A DNA stretch of 64,000 nucleotides from Chrysoperla carnea (taxonomy: Eukaryota; Arthropoda; Insecta; Neuroptera; Chrysopidae). Below, one piece after another: positions 46,578 through 60,400 of the stretch. The stretch's first letter is position 1. Every line of letters begins with the position of its first letter. The notes under the pieces are model-generated. The model had not been told where the DNA came from and searched no databases. It saw only the letters and a program-made list of their open reading frames with translations. Location: the NCBI RefSeq assembly GCF_905475395.1, contig NC_058339.1, forward strand, positions 72,940,520 to 73,004,519, given 5' to 3'. Both the position numbers and the translations under genes were made by a program.

Positions 46578-48341
46578 TGTCTGACATCGACGATGCTTGT
46601 GTGAATAACAAAAATACAACATAGTTTCCATGGACGCGACATATATAAAAATTGGTAGTTTTGGATACCATGAAAATAACAAATCAATTCTCTACGGACA
46701 GTCATTGTGAATGGACGCTTACAGTACAGTGCTAAAAGTAGTTGTTGAATTATTGTTAAATAAATTAATTTTGAATATATTTAAAAATCAAAATTTTAAA
46801 TTGATTTTGCGTGGAACAATTAATATACCTTTGTATTAAAAATTAAAATGTAGAAAAGTTTTCGAAGAATTCACCTAGTGGTGTTTTATTGTATCGAACC
46901 TAAGCAGAGTAGAACATTACAATATTTTATAAAATTTTACTCATATATTATGTTCTTAATATTTACGTGGTAACATCTATTTGGACAAAATGTAACTCAT
47001 TTAATTACGAGTATACTACCTTACAATACTTTAATTTCGAACGTACTACCTTAAGTAATGTAAAATCAATAGTCATAAGTTTAACAACTTAAAAATAGTG
47101 AAAATGCAACTTAAGAATAAGAACAAGTACACTATGTGCGGTTACCATGTCCAAATTATCAATTTACAGTTGGTATTTTATAGTGTTAGGGTGTATCAAC
47201 TCAAAGGTTTAGACTAGGGCCAAGCAGAGAAGTTATTCATAATTTCAATTGCGCTGAAACGACTGTCAAATGCATGACCCCATATCAATTTTGTAAATAA
47301 TACGGAACCCTTAGTTTGACAGTCAAACTTTCACTTTTCGAATTTTTGCACTTAATCAAAGATATCAATGAACTCATTAGCTATAATTAGTCGTAAATAA
47401 AAAGTCTGACACTAATAAACCTATCAGTATGTTTTAATTTGAAAAATTTGGCAATAACTCTTTTTTTATAATGGGCGATAATTTTTTGTAAAATGAATTT
47501 GCGTCACAATTTATAAAAACATTTAAAATTATTCCATTCAAACTTTTATCGCCGTTTTGCATTAAAATTTCGGACTGAAACTAAAATCATATCGATAAAT
47601 TGCTTTTTTCAGGTTTCGACTACTAAAATTTCGGACTTCTAAATAAAAATTTGGGTACAATTTCGGTTGGATTAAAAAAATTTTCTGGTTCGATTACAAT
47701 AATTTCTATTTTTTGTTTTTTACAAAAACTGGAATAGATGTTTAAAAGAATGCCCAAAATTTCTCAAGTCATGAAATTCAAATAAAAAAGTAACAGAATT
47801 TGTATACGAAATAATATACTTAAATAGAGTGTTTTTCTAACGAGATAAATGTTAAATAATTCGAAAAAAAAATCTTATAGAAATTTTATCGATCAAGAAT
47901 TGTTACGCTCAAATAGTGCCATCTTATGGTAACTTTAATTAAACTATAACTTTCAGGCATATCGAACATATATCAGATTGACATCCTGTAAACATGTGTG
48001 GCAGTGATTTTTGCCAAAACTTTTCTTCAGTTTTTTTATTTATTTATAAATGACTTAAAATATCAATTAGTTTAGATCCTCAATTTGGAAACCAACTTTC
48101 TTGCAACTTTCTTGAAGTACTCACTTCGTGACCATGGAGGAATTTTAAAAAATGCCCAAAATGTTAATTCTGTAATTACTGCCAGGCAAGTTAATACAAA
48201 AATTGCTTTTTTGATATTTTGTACATATTTAGTACTACTTAGACCTGAGGGGGTTCATTTTGGTCGCTAACCCCTTCAATTGTAAGCGGCGTAAAAATGT
48301 TTGGACATCATTATTAACTTTTCTCCATTTTCGTTTTGCAG
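46578..48341. other. Region upstream of the large membrane-protein gene
   Basis: No gene is recognised. It would contain the 5' intron of the next gene: TTTCGTTTTGCAG ends at 48341 and is a good 3' splice site. The promoter is not located. Confidence 0.45.
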
Positions 48342-48422
48342 GTGGAATTATCGACACGTCATTATTAATGCATGAAAGATGATTACTTCTTAAAAATAAA
48401 AACAAAATTTTGGGCAACGTAA

Positions 48423-51400
48423 ATGAGTAGGCCCAATTACGGGCCTTACATGCGGCCCATATCAAATCAACCAACACACAATCGAACTGATTCCGGTAAT
48501 TCAATTGGCAGCGATTATGAACCACCAAAATATCAAAATGAAAACGGTAACGGTGGATATCAACGGACTGCTTCAACGACAAGCAATCGGTGGGCAAAAG
48601 GGGATGATGCTAATTCGAATGCAGAGAATCAAGGTAACAAAATTGATGAAAAATAATTTCATACACTATTTTGTTATAGCTCAAAATTTTGACTAATGAC
48701 ACGATTTTGCTCTATTTTCATTGTTGATTACGCTTAGAACAAAATCTAAAGTATCTTTTAATTTCAAGAGTTTTCCAAAATTTGTTAAAATATTGACGAA
48801 TATTGACTTTAATGACGTTAAAAATCGTTCACTGTAAATTTTTGTTAAATACAGATTGTTTTTTTAAGTTGACATATGCTTGAAATTCGATAAATAAATT
48901 TAATCGAGGAAAATGCTTCAAACGAAAAATGTTGGTTTCAAAGGCACACATCTTATGCCGGCATCGAAAACTATCTAAGTTTTCAGATTCGATTAAAGCT
49001 CACTCTGTTTCATAACTGAAAAACATTAGATGAACGCTTTAAATTAGAAAGTGGTTCTTTATAAATACGCAAACATTGTTTGTTTGAAACAGTTTTTTGT
49101 AAACCGAATAGTTTAGACAATAATTGACGGAAAAAATCTAGCTTTTTGTGCGTTTGTTCATTCAATTTGAACAAAAATGGTCTTTATAAAAAAACAAACC
49201 ACTTTTATTGGATTTATTGAAAATTTTTTTTCGGTGAGTGTCGATTTCGCAGAAACAATTATACGAAATAACAATTTTGATACGAGAAAACAACTTTGGG
49301 TAAAACTTTTTAGTCCGTTTTTGCCTAAACTGTACGGTTTGCGAAAAAATGTTTCGAACAAAAAATGTTACTTTTTTAATAAAAAACTTTCTAGCTTAAA
49401 GTTTTCATCAATATTTTTTGCTTGAAGCATTTTTATCGATAAAACTTATTTTTCGAATTTCAAAAATATGCCAACTTAAAAAAAGCACTCTATATATGTC
49501 TCTCTTTACGTTTGGATCAAAACTCACAAAATAATAATACATGTATTTGATACCGTTTTTCAAACGGTTATTATCAATTCGAAAATTAATCCAAAACTAT
49601 TTTTATTTTATTTTTTAGCTTATCAAAAATCTGAAATGAAATCAGATGCTCAACAAGCGATACGTCCAACTAGTTTGTATGGAACAACATGTAATCGACC
49701 AGAATTGGGTTTATATCCCCCTGATTCTGGTCTAACACCAGAACGCGAACCAATTAAATTTGATATAAATTTGGTTGGTGCTCCGGCTGAAGTTGAACAA
49801 CTCATTAATAATATTAAACATGTAGCGGAATCATTTCTATATCATTGGCGAACTTTTCCAATTGGTAAGACAATTTCTAGTTTTTATTTGACTGTCTTAG
49901 AAAATGATAGGTTCGTCCGTTTCTTTGGTTAACTTCCCAGTGTAGGAAGTTATTGTAATGGGTCCGATTTTCGAAATCGAAATTTTCATGATTAGAATAA
50001 GCCATTAAGATCAATTTGGACAAGAAAAGATGATATCGACTTCGTTGAGATGTCGATCGAAGCGTATTAACGACAATATGATCCGAAAAGAATTTCCTAA
50101 CATTCGGTCGAATCGGGCGAATTTTCTATTTAGTATCGATATCGTTTGATATCGTGATTATGCTGGGATATTATTCGTGTGAACCACAAAGGTCGTACCA
50201 GACTCTTTCCACGGCTTGCTTGTTGACATGAACCCATTTCTTTTTTTCTTTTTTTTTTTAAATCCGTTCTTGTGGTCTAAGAATTTGGATTCTAATAAAT
50301 GTGTATTAACTGATTCCGATTTAATCAAAGACACTGTTATGAGAGCACTACCGGAATCAGGGTTATTAAGTAAAGGGGGAGGAGGGGTAGTCAAATGATG
50401 GAAATAGAAAAAGATCTCGAAAATTATTTGAATAAAAGGAATAATTACCCAAGATAATGATTTTTATCCAAATTGAAAAGAAAATATTTGTTATCTGTAC
50501 GATTTTACTGGAATCAATTTTGTATGATAAGTATGATAATGAGACTATAAAGTTATTTTCGATTTCTTCAAAGAGATAAAAAGAATTGCAAAAAATCGAT
50601 AAAAAGTTTTCTTACCCCCTTCCATAAAACGCTGTATATATAGTATTTTTGACCCAAAAAATACAAAAATCGTATTCATTTGATGATGAGAAGAGAAAGA
50701 AAATACCAAAAAGTCATATGAAGCTAGATTTCTCGAATTGATTTTAAGCGAAATCTTATAGACTGTCTAACGGTAAAATATATGGGATTTTCATAATTTT
50801 TAAATCCTTAATACCTAAAACAAATTTTATGGAAATGAGGAATCAAGCTCTCCGAATGAAAGAAGCTGTAATCAGATTTAAATGAAGGTAACTGGAAGGG
50901 AAAATGTAGACTTGAGTCATTTTGTCTCCGTGTTTCCATTCCAGGGTTAAAAATCCCAATCCCTAATTGTGTTTTTAATTTTGTTTAGTGCTTCCTACTC
51001 CTGTATCTGTAACGCAACCTAATCGTGATCAATGCAGATCTGATTTAACATGTGGCTCCCCACATTCACTTAGCCGTCGACATCGTGGACCTAATCTACG
51101 TGATTTATTCGTTGCACCGTCATTCGATGAATTAGATGCAGTCGCTGTGGACTCCAAAGGTGAACCACGTCGATTGAGTGGAAAACAACTCGAAAGTTGT
51201 CGAGAAAGAGGGTATGCCATTCTATCATTTTGTAATTTTTTATATAAATTATACGATATTGATTAGTTTCGTTTCGAAATTAACTATCGCTAGCGTTTTT
51301 GTGTGTATACAAAATTTAGATTAGTATTTTCGAAACATAGGTTTTCTAGAAATTACAATTTTTTTTCATTAGATTTCACAAGCTAGTTTTACATCAAAAT

Positions 51401-54400
51401 CCTTTTCGTATGGGATGGTTTGGAAATTTAAGGATTTGTTTCAAGAACAGAAAATTTCACCCACAAATCTTATTTAATTTGCTTCAGCTAATTCTTAGCG
51501 AAATTTACAAATAATTTTGCTGTAGAATAGAACAAAAAAAAAATAGCATGGCATTTCAAATTGCGCAAAATACTTTTATAATTTTTCAAAATTTTTTGTT
51601 TGGGTACTACAAATTTATTTAGATAGCAGATACTTCAAGCAAATATAGACTTTTGGGTACTTAAATTCTGAAACGAACATTTTTCTCAACGTGTAGTTGT
51701 AAATTTTCTAAGTTTTAAAAAGGATTTTCGAGACCCGTACTCTCACAACATCTGGCAAATTACACATATTCGGGTTGGGTCATTTTAATATATAATGGCA
51801 ATAGCTCGTTTTGTAGTTAACCAATAAAAAAATAACTTAAACAAAAGTTGAAGAGTTTGATGGGGGACGGTCACTTTGGATTCTCAGCGGTAAGAGATAG
51901 AATAACACTTTAAATTAGAAAGTCCATACTTTAAAAAACGATCATTTTTTATTCAAAAATTTTTTTAAAAAACGTCAGCTTTCGGAGGAAAAGTGACTTA
52001 AAAATATGTAATTATTGCATTTAATCGAAAGAAAACGCGCTAACTACGGAAAAATTTTAACCAAGGGCAAGGGTTATTTTTTGCGTCAACGCAATCAAAC
52101 TGTGAGAAAAACTAATAATATTGTTGCTTAGGTTAGGTTAGGGTGGCTGTCTTGGATTGGGACGCGCTTAGACCACAGAGTCCGTTGTGATATCGGAAAG
52201 GGATGTCAAAGAAAGACTGGTTCAAGTGAGCTGGATAATGACAGAGAAGAAGAGGCAACGTTTCTTCCTCAGGCGCTTAGCGTGCCTGTCACCCAGCCAG
52301 TGTCCTGTAATAGCCGCAACAATTTTTACTAATAGAAGCTCTTGAAAGCGATATAAGATCTTCGGATCGCCTACGATTGTACTCTACCACAATTAGCCTT
52401 TTTTTAGATATCCTTTTTGAGGAGCAACTTTCAGCTTGCAAACGAAATTCCTGGATGTTTATTGATACTTATGTCCGGCAGCATTATGTCATTTCTAGAA
52501 GCTCGCTAGCTTCACAATTTCCTGAAATGTTCCGGTAGCCATACCAGGCTTACATTCATTTGTTCTGCCAGAAAATGGAACTAAATTTAAACGACTAGGC
52601 TAGGCAATCAGTTAAACGTTATCGATTCAAATCATTTGCCTAAATGTTTGATTGAATGATTGAGTACATATTCAGGCGGATATTGAACGAAGTCGTTTAG
52701 TAAAATGGCTAGACTATTTTTTTAACGATTAATTAAGCTGGTTGGCTGTGACATATACACTGTACCATGCAGACCTAGAGATTTTAAACAATAAAGCTTT
52801 TGTTCATTGGAGTGATTTTTTTAAAATCATTTTGATTTTAGGATTGAAAATATTTTTTAAAACCCAAAAACCTACAACTTTAGGTTAAGAAACTGCTCGT
52901 TTCAGAAATTATAGAAAATACATTAATCGTCAATTGCTTATTTGCTTGGATTAAGGATAAGAATAACTTTTGATTGTAAAAAATATTGAATTAGCCGAAT
53001 TACAAAATAATTGACTTGTCTATTGGCTAAAATTCCCTCCAAACATTTATCAGTAGTTTTGTTGAAATTAAAGTCTTTGATGTTTGTGCCAAAATTTAAA
53101 AAAAAATAAAGTCTCATGGTTATCGTATTTTGATTTTTATAAAGCTTACACAAGGATAAGTATGGAAAACCGAAGAAGTTAAATTATGATCAATTGGAAA
53201 GCATACGGATGTGGGGGTATGTTTTTTGTTTTGTTTGTTGATTGGTTCAGTTGACGTGTAAAAATTGTTTATTTTTGTGGACAAACCAAAACTCTCATAC
53301 AGGTTATCTTAAAAATCTTTTTTTTTTCATTAGCTGTTGAATTCCACAAAAGAATCCATAATTCCATATAATTTGGTTTTTTTTTGGAATACTCCCTGCT
53401 TATGGATAAAAAATAGATCATTTTATGACTTGATGTTAACCGTTTTTATTTTTCTATTTTGCTTTTGCTTCAAAAGTCAATCATTTTATTGTCTTTGTCT
53501 TTTTTTTAATTAAATGAATTAATTTGATTTCGTCCATAATTTTAAAAATTAACAAGATTGTTGTATATCAAAATTTTCCATGCAGCAAATTCTGTTGTAT
53601 ATAATTTTATTTTGGTTGCTTTTTGCTTTTTTTCGAAAATCAACAAAGGATTTTGGGTAGAATATATTATTTCTTTTTAAGTGTGGGAGAAAAATCACCA
53701 TTTTTAGAATTTATAGTTATTTATGTTTTTCAATTTGCTTTTGTTTCGCCATCACTTCTAGATTTTTCGCTTTATTTTTGCCACACAAACGTATCTTCGT
53801 AAAATTTTAAAATTTTCTCTAATAATCCAGTAAACTTAGTACCGGGTAGTTTGTATCAAATCCGGTAGCTCTAATTTTTTGCAGATTTGTTTATGATGTT
53901 GTTCCAATAAATAGTTCAAGTCTGTGATTTAAGCGCCAGAATATTGCAAAAAATTAGGAAGTTCGAAAAAATAATAAACTTTTAAAAGCTTTATCTCGTA
54001 AATTATTGGGTCTACATAAATTATTCTAGTCCCATATTGTAGTAAATTTAGTCTACTTTCAAAACGTTCTGAAAAGAGGATAAAAAACTAGTCCTTTAGG
54101 ATTATAACAAAAAATTTGAAATTTTCGTTAAAGTTTTTGACAAAGTTGCGTTCAGGGTCACAAACTTGGTTTATTCATTGGACCAACATTATAAACAAGT
54201 ATGCAAAAAATCAGAACAATAATAAGAAGTTGGACTGGACTATAATAACTGTTTTTTGTTATTCATTAGGATCAATTTTCGTCTGATTTCAATAAATTTT
54301 ATTTAAAATATAAGTTCTTCTAGACCGTGGGACAGAAAGATTGCTTTGTTAAATGAGTGAATTTGTTTCGTGAGTGACTCTCTTTAACGAGTCCTTCAAA

Positions 54401-57400
54401 CTTTCTCTCTACGACATTTTTCGAAAGTGTTGTGTTTTCAGATGAGCATGATAACGTCATATTTAAGCTATCGGTCTGAAAAAACGCAGAAGGAAATCTG
54501 TCGGACCCTAAGACCACTTGATAACTTTAATAATATTAAACATTAAAATATTTTGTCCGACAAAATACTGCATCTGCGGGGGCTTGTCTATCACCTCGGA
54601 CATGCTGAATTGTTTAATAATTATTAATATTATCAAGTGGTCATAGTGTCCGACAAATTCCCTGCTGCGTTTTTCCATACCGATAGCTGAAATATGACGT
54701 TATCATGACCATTTGTAAAAAACGCGTAAAGAGAAAGTTTGGTAGACTCGCCAAATGGAAGCCACTCACAAAGTTTCAAGTATATATTAATAATCACTTA
54801 ACAAAGCAACCTTTTTGTCCCGAGGTCTATTAGTCTTAATGATATTACTTTATTATTAATTCATTTAGAATAAATCATTTCTACAAATTTTGGTTTAAGT
54901 TATAGACCTACTGTGCGATTTTAAAAACGCTGTAAAACAAAAATCTATCAATTTTTTTAAATCTATTTTCTACCATCTTGAAATAAATTTAAAAAAATTT
55001 ATGAAAATAACAAATTTTATTTTCAAGTATCATAAATTGTCTTTTTAACAACTTAAGTTGTCAAATTACATAAAACAATATTCAAGAAAATTAACTAAAT
55101 GAGTTTTAAAAAAATTCAGTTAGGTGACGCTCATTCAGTTGTACGAAATTAGGTCGCCTGGAAGATTGTCGTGAATTTATCACATTTCCCGAGATTTCAT
55201 AATCTATTGAAGATTCCATGCGTTTAGTGCTTTAATTTCTGGTGGTCAGTTATCCCGCCTAAAACTGAACCTTCTTTAAAGTATTCGGAATCCTGGAATA
55301 GAATTTTCTCATTGGTGAAATCTTTTTTGATCGGTCGAGTCTAAAATACGTGGAAAAATTTTTGACTACAATTTGGAGGCTCCATGGAAGTCGAGACTCT
55401 GGGCACTTTCTCCAGGATGCATACAAATTCGATAGTCATTATTGCACACATTTACAAGCATACTCGATAGAACACATCGGACTTTGAGCTTTGATGGATA
55501 AATGTTTCAGACAGTATATTAAGGAAATCACTTAGTTTTCTATGATTATTTCATGGAAGGATTTAAAGGGTTCAATACTACACATCATTTAAAATGTGCA
55601 AGGGGCATCCAGCACATTTAAAATATGTTTTAATATTAAGAGGAAGAATTGGAATCCTGGATACTTCAGGCTCAGGGGACACACAATTTTGAAGTCCTTT
55701 GGCAGTAGATTTAAAAATTGAGGGAGGGCACAGTGTCCAATGGGAAAAAAGGGCCTTCCTCTTTTGATGCTCTCCTTTTTAAATAAACTCATATCATAAA
55801 ATTTAAAATTTAATTTAAGCTTCGTGAAAATACCATCCCCAAATACGAAAAACAAAAAACTGAAGGGGAGACTAACAAAAAATTTGGTTGGACAAACGTG
55901 GACAAATCGTTTTCAAACGAATGAAAACTGGATTTTATAAACATTTGCATGTGGGAGTTCTGATCATAAAAATTTTTAATTGTGTCATAACTTTTAATTA
56001 GAGGTTGAATAAACCAAAATACTGGGTGGACAAAAAATAATGGACAAATGAATCCAATCACCATTTTATGATAATTCGCATTTAGGAATGCTATTTTCAC
56101 GGAGCTTAAAATTTACTCAATAATACAATTTATATGTAATTTCATATTTCCTAAAATTTTTATGCATTTTAAGATGATAAAAATATGATTAAGAAAATTC
56201 ATAGGTTTTTATTTTAGAACATTTTTAAAATCGCACAATTCATTGTCCCACGCTGAATACTAAACTCTAAACAAACTTTTATTTATTTTGAAACAGAGAA
56301 TTTGAAGTGGACAGTATTAATTTTCCGGGACAAGTACATCGATGGCAGCTTAGTCAATTGTTACAAAAAGGAACAGAACGGAGTCGTGAAACATTATTAA
56401 AAGATTTAGCATTGGCATTAAGATTTATCATTGTTACAGCGCGTAATCGTATCTGCTCACATTTCTTTAGTGTTATTCATGCAATACGAGCTTTAGGCTC
56501 TGGTTTATTTATATTATTGGATGTGTTAATTGGCCTTCCATCATTGCAAGCACACAATTTAGATGCGAAAATTCGTGAAGAACGATGTCGTTATCTTGTC
56601 GCTGAATTAGTATGCCCTGTAAGTATTTTCATCCTTAAATTCTTGAGAGTCATTTCAGAAAGGCTGGAAATTTGAGTGGCGGCTTTTAAGATAATGTCTA
56701 ACAACTTTTTACTCTGCGAAATTCGGGAAATTATCCTCCAGGTTCGATAACGAATATGCCATTGATTTTACATTTTTTTTATTCAATTTGTCTGCATATC
56801 GCCCTCAATGAATATCCATCACGACACGATCTTAAGACATCTTTAAAAAAAAAAATTCCAGCCTACCTGAAATAACTGAAATTCTACGTCTGGACAAATC
56901 CAAAAATTTTGCTTTTTTAAACATACAAACTTGTCAAGTTTACATGAATTTGTGTAGCCACATTTAGCCAGAAAATTTGATTGTTTAATTGAGGCGAAAA
57001 CCGATTAATTCAAATACTTTCGCCAGAAAACTTTTTTGAATTACTGTTTCAGCAGTATTTCAAGAAACAGAAGACACATTTGGAAAGTAGCAAATTTCTA
57101 TTTCACCAGAAAATAGTACCTACCTAAAGGACTCTCTATTTAAAAAAAAATAACCTCCAACAGCATAGAATTTAACCACTTTCAAATAAAAAATTCATTT
57201 ACTAATCATTTTTGTTTTGAAAAGTCTGAATATGCAGATAATTTGGATGTATTATGTGATTGGTTACGACGTGAAATGCGTCGGGCAGCTACCGAAAAAA
57301 TATCATCATCACCAAATGGTAATAATCGAGCCTCTCCAATATGTATCCCATATCGTTATGCTACCGCACAAGGTGGTTTCATCGATTTACGATTAATGGA

Positions 57401-60400
57401 TCGTGATTTAATGCGTAAAGCATTACCAATACTTGTTACAATATTGGAGCGTGAAGCTAGAGGTTGGTTTTTACATTTTCGTGAACGTCTTATTGCTGAA
57501 CTACGTTCGAAAAAAATGCAGGATCATGAAATTGAACAGGTAAGTGAAATTTATCATAAAAAGAGATTTTACAATTGCTTAAGCAGGGTAAATAAACTGT
57601 AGCGGTAATAATTGCTAACATTCATCGACTAATTTATACTGCTACTATACGGTTATGAGCAGGCTAGATTTGGACACAAAGAAAAATTCTAAGAGGAAAA
57701 TTCATTTACAGTTTTTGAATACAATGTAGCATTTAATACAATGAGTAAGCCGGAAAAAAGTATCGAAAGTGGAAATTGACAGCAACCATTTTAATGAAAC
57801 TTTTGTAACGTGTTTATAAGATCCCAATGAACATTCAGCTCCAGCGGGGGGCATATGTAGTCCAAATTTTTTTGAAATGCTTATTTTGGTTTAAAATTGC
57901 CATCTAGTACGTATTTTTGGTCGCTGAATACGAATTCAATTACACGAATTTTGACACGTATTCCAAAAATTGTGCCGTATTTGACCCGAAATTCCACTTT
58001 TTGTACAAAAACGGAAAACTAATAATTTATCGTCCAAACTTTGACCTAGGATTTATACATTTTTTTTTGCAGGAAGTGAATGAAGCAGTTATGCGTGAAT
58101 ATTTACAAAGAGTTTATAGCAGCGTCCTTTCACATCCCGATTTACAAGCACTGGGTGATTCAATTCCACAACTTTTAGTTCAACAAGCTCAATCCGTAGT
58201 ATTAATGCATCGTGCAGTTGAAGAAGTTCAAAAAAACTTAACTATCACACTAAATAACGTAGAAGAACGTTTAGCCGATCGTCATCCTGTCATGTCTCGT
58301 GTATCTCCATGGCTTCGTGCCCAATTACGGAACGCTCAACAAAAATATGCGATCGAACATCAATGGAGCGCCCATGAACATGCAATCGAGCTATGTAACT
58401 CTCAACGCTTACATCAAACCGTGTATTTCTTAAATCGAGATCTATCATTTATGCGAGAGCGTGAACCTGCATTGTTGCGGGAGCTAAGCAAAGTTCGTAT
58501 TGCAACACGCACATATACATGGGCCACACAAATATGGTGTCCGAGTGGATGGAAAGTACGAAGATGTTTTCAGGGAGAAACACAAATTATACCAACGGTG
58601 TTGAGTAATCAACCGACGAGTATAACGACACCCAGATCCGATCCTAGTCAACCGATATTTCTTGTTGAGAAAGAGCAAACACGCACGACTACCTGCCGAT
58701 GGCCGTTATGGCGATGGGTGAATTATACTCAACGTACATGGGCTTGGAGCTTAAATGCTATGTTTTTATTGGGTATTGTTGTTCCATGGTGTAGTCCTGT
58801 AGGATTACGTGCTTTATTCTATATACAACCGTTCATGCCAGATTTAGAACTTTCACAAGTATGTTGTTGCTCCATTTTTAGTAATGATGAATAAATTTAA
58901 TTTTGATCAAGTCTCCAGGATTCGTCGCCTATGTCGTTAAGATATATGTTTTTTTTAATGCGATTGCAGATACTTAAATTTGAAAAACATGATCCAAATT
59001 TAGAGGGATTACATACCTCATGTGCCAAATTGAATAAAATTTGCGTATAATTTAGCAAAAGTACATTTTTTTTTGATTTTAATGACGTCATAGAGTTCAA
59101 AAATCAACTTTGTGGTTAAATTTGAAAAATATGTTGCTAATTTAAATTATACGACTAATCAAAATTAAATTTATACTGATATTTTCCATCGAAAATTTCA
59201 ACATTAACGCATAATTTTTTGTTTGTTGATAAAACAGGTAAATGGTACATTATTCCCACGAAAAAGTTCGCTAACACCAACATTATGTTCACGATTAGTT
59301 TCTTTATGGCGACATATATCAAAATCACGTACATACTTCGAAACAAAACCGGATACTGGTTTCATTGGTAAAGGTTTCACACGACATATGAATCGTTTTT
59401 GGAATTATATAATCAAAGGATTATTAGGAACATTTGTGATTGTATTCTTCTTCCCATTAATATGTATCATTATTAGTTTGTGTAGTATTGTCGTTACAAT
59501 TACAACATTTATGTGGATGCCAGTCGTTACTTTGTTATTGCATATATTTATGGGATTGGTTTATGATTTTGATAGTCCAGCACCAGAACGAAATCGTTAT
59601 TTTGTTGTATTTGAAGCGATTATATGGAATATATTGATACAAGGTCTTATACAACCATGTGCAGCGTTATTGGTTGCTATTCTATTTTGTCCACTTCTTA
59701 GTTTAATTATTTTAACGTGTAAGTATACTTTTTTTTTGCTGTACTTGTTAAAAAATTAGCCTATCCAATATTTCAAAATTTTGATTTTCCTAATAAATTA
59801 TTATTATTTATTCTCACAAAAACGCTGTCAGCCATTTTGGTGACATTATTAGTAAAAACAACATTCGTGTATGTAATTATTATATGTATAAAGTTGAATA
59901 TTATGTATATTATAAAGTTATATGTATAAGTAAAGTGATATACAGAATAAAAATTACGCCTTTTAATTTTAATATAATAAAACAATAATATGCCTTTATG
60001 ACTCATAGTCATAATATTTAAGTATATTTCTACATAAATTTTAATTTTTATCAAATTTCATAATTTATTTTTCATTACCGAATGCATCCTATTTTTATTT
60101 TGATTAACTTCAAATCTTCAATGGATCCTTTTGTGGTCTTTCTTTTTTGGAGACCATTGGGATTAATTTACCTATCTTTTGTGTAGATTGTAGTTGTGAT
60201 TTAATATGAATTTTAATTTTTCTAAAGTTGAGCAACCACGATCGATATAAAATTTGAAACGCAGTGAACGTGAAATTACACGTTCCTGCGTGTTACATTA
60301 GAAATTATTTTAGGAACACCTAAATTAAAATTAAAGGGGAGGGGGAGGTCTCTATGCATATATTAAATAGTATAACTCATAAGTCGAATCCTAAAACGAA

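Larger units (their letters stand above)
51212..56296 (+). other. Intron 3 of the large gene (5.1 kb)
   Basis: Phase 2, GTATGC to AAACAG. Contains a dispersed repeat at 51640-51850 (shared with 13010 and with DPH7 intron 2), a LINE remnant (52128-52575) and a foldback MITE (54321-54829). The remainder (52600-54300, 54850-56290) shows nothing recognisable. Confidence 0.75.

Noticed and set aside
55589..56100. Two overlapping minus-strand ORFs (88 and 96 codons)
   Set aside because: They lie in intron 3 of the large gene, have AT-driven hydrophobic/Lys composition and no domain.
57917..58072. Upstream extension of exon 6 as coding
   Set aside because: The frame is open by chance across a dispersed repeat copy; a TTTGCAG acceptor at 58072 and phase continuity with the previous donor mark the true exon start.
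59155..60054. Minus-strand ORFs within introns 6 and 7 and over exon 7
   Set aside because: These are AT-rich shadows of exon 7 and of intron sequence, with no domains.
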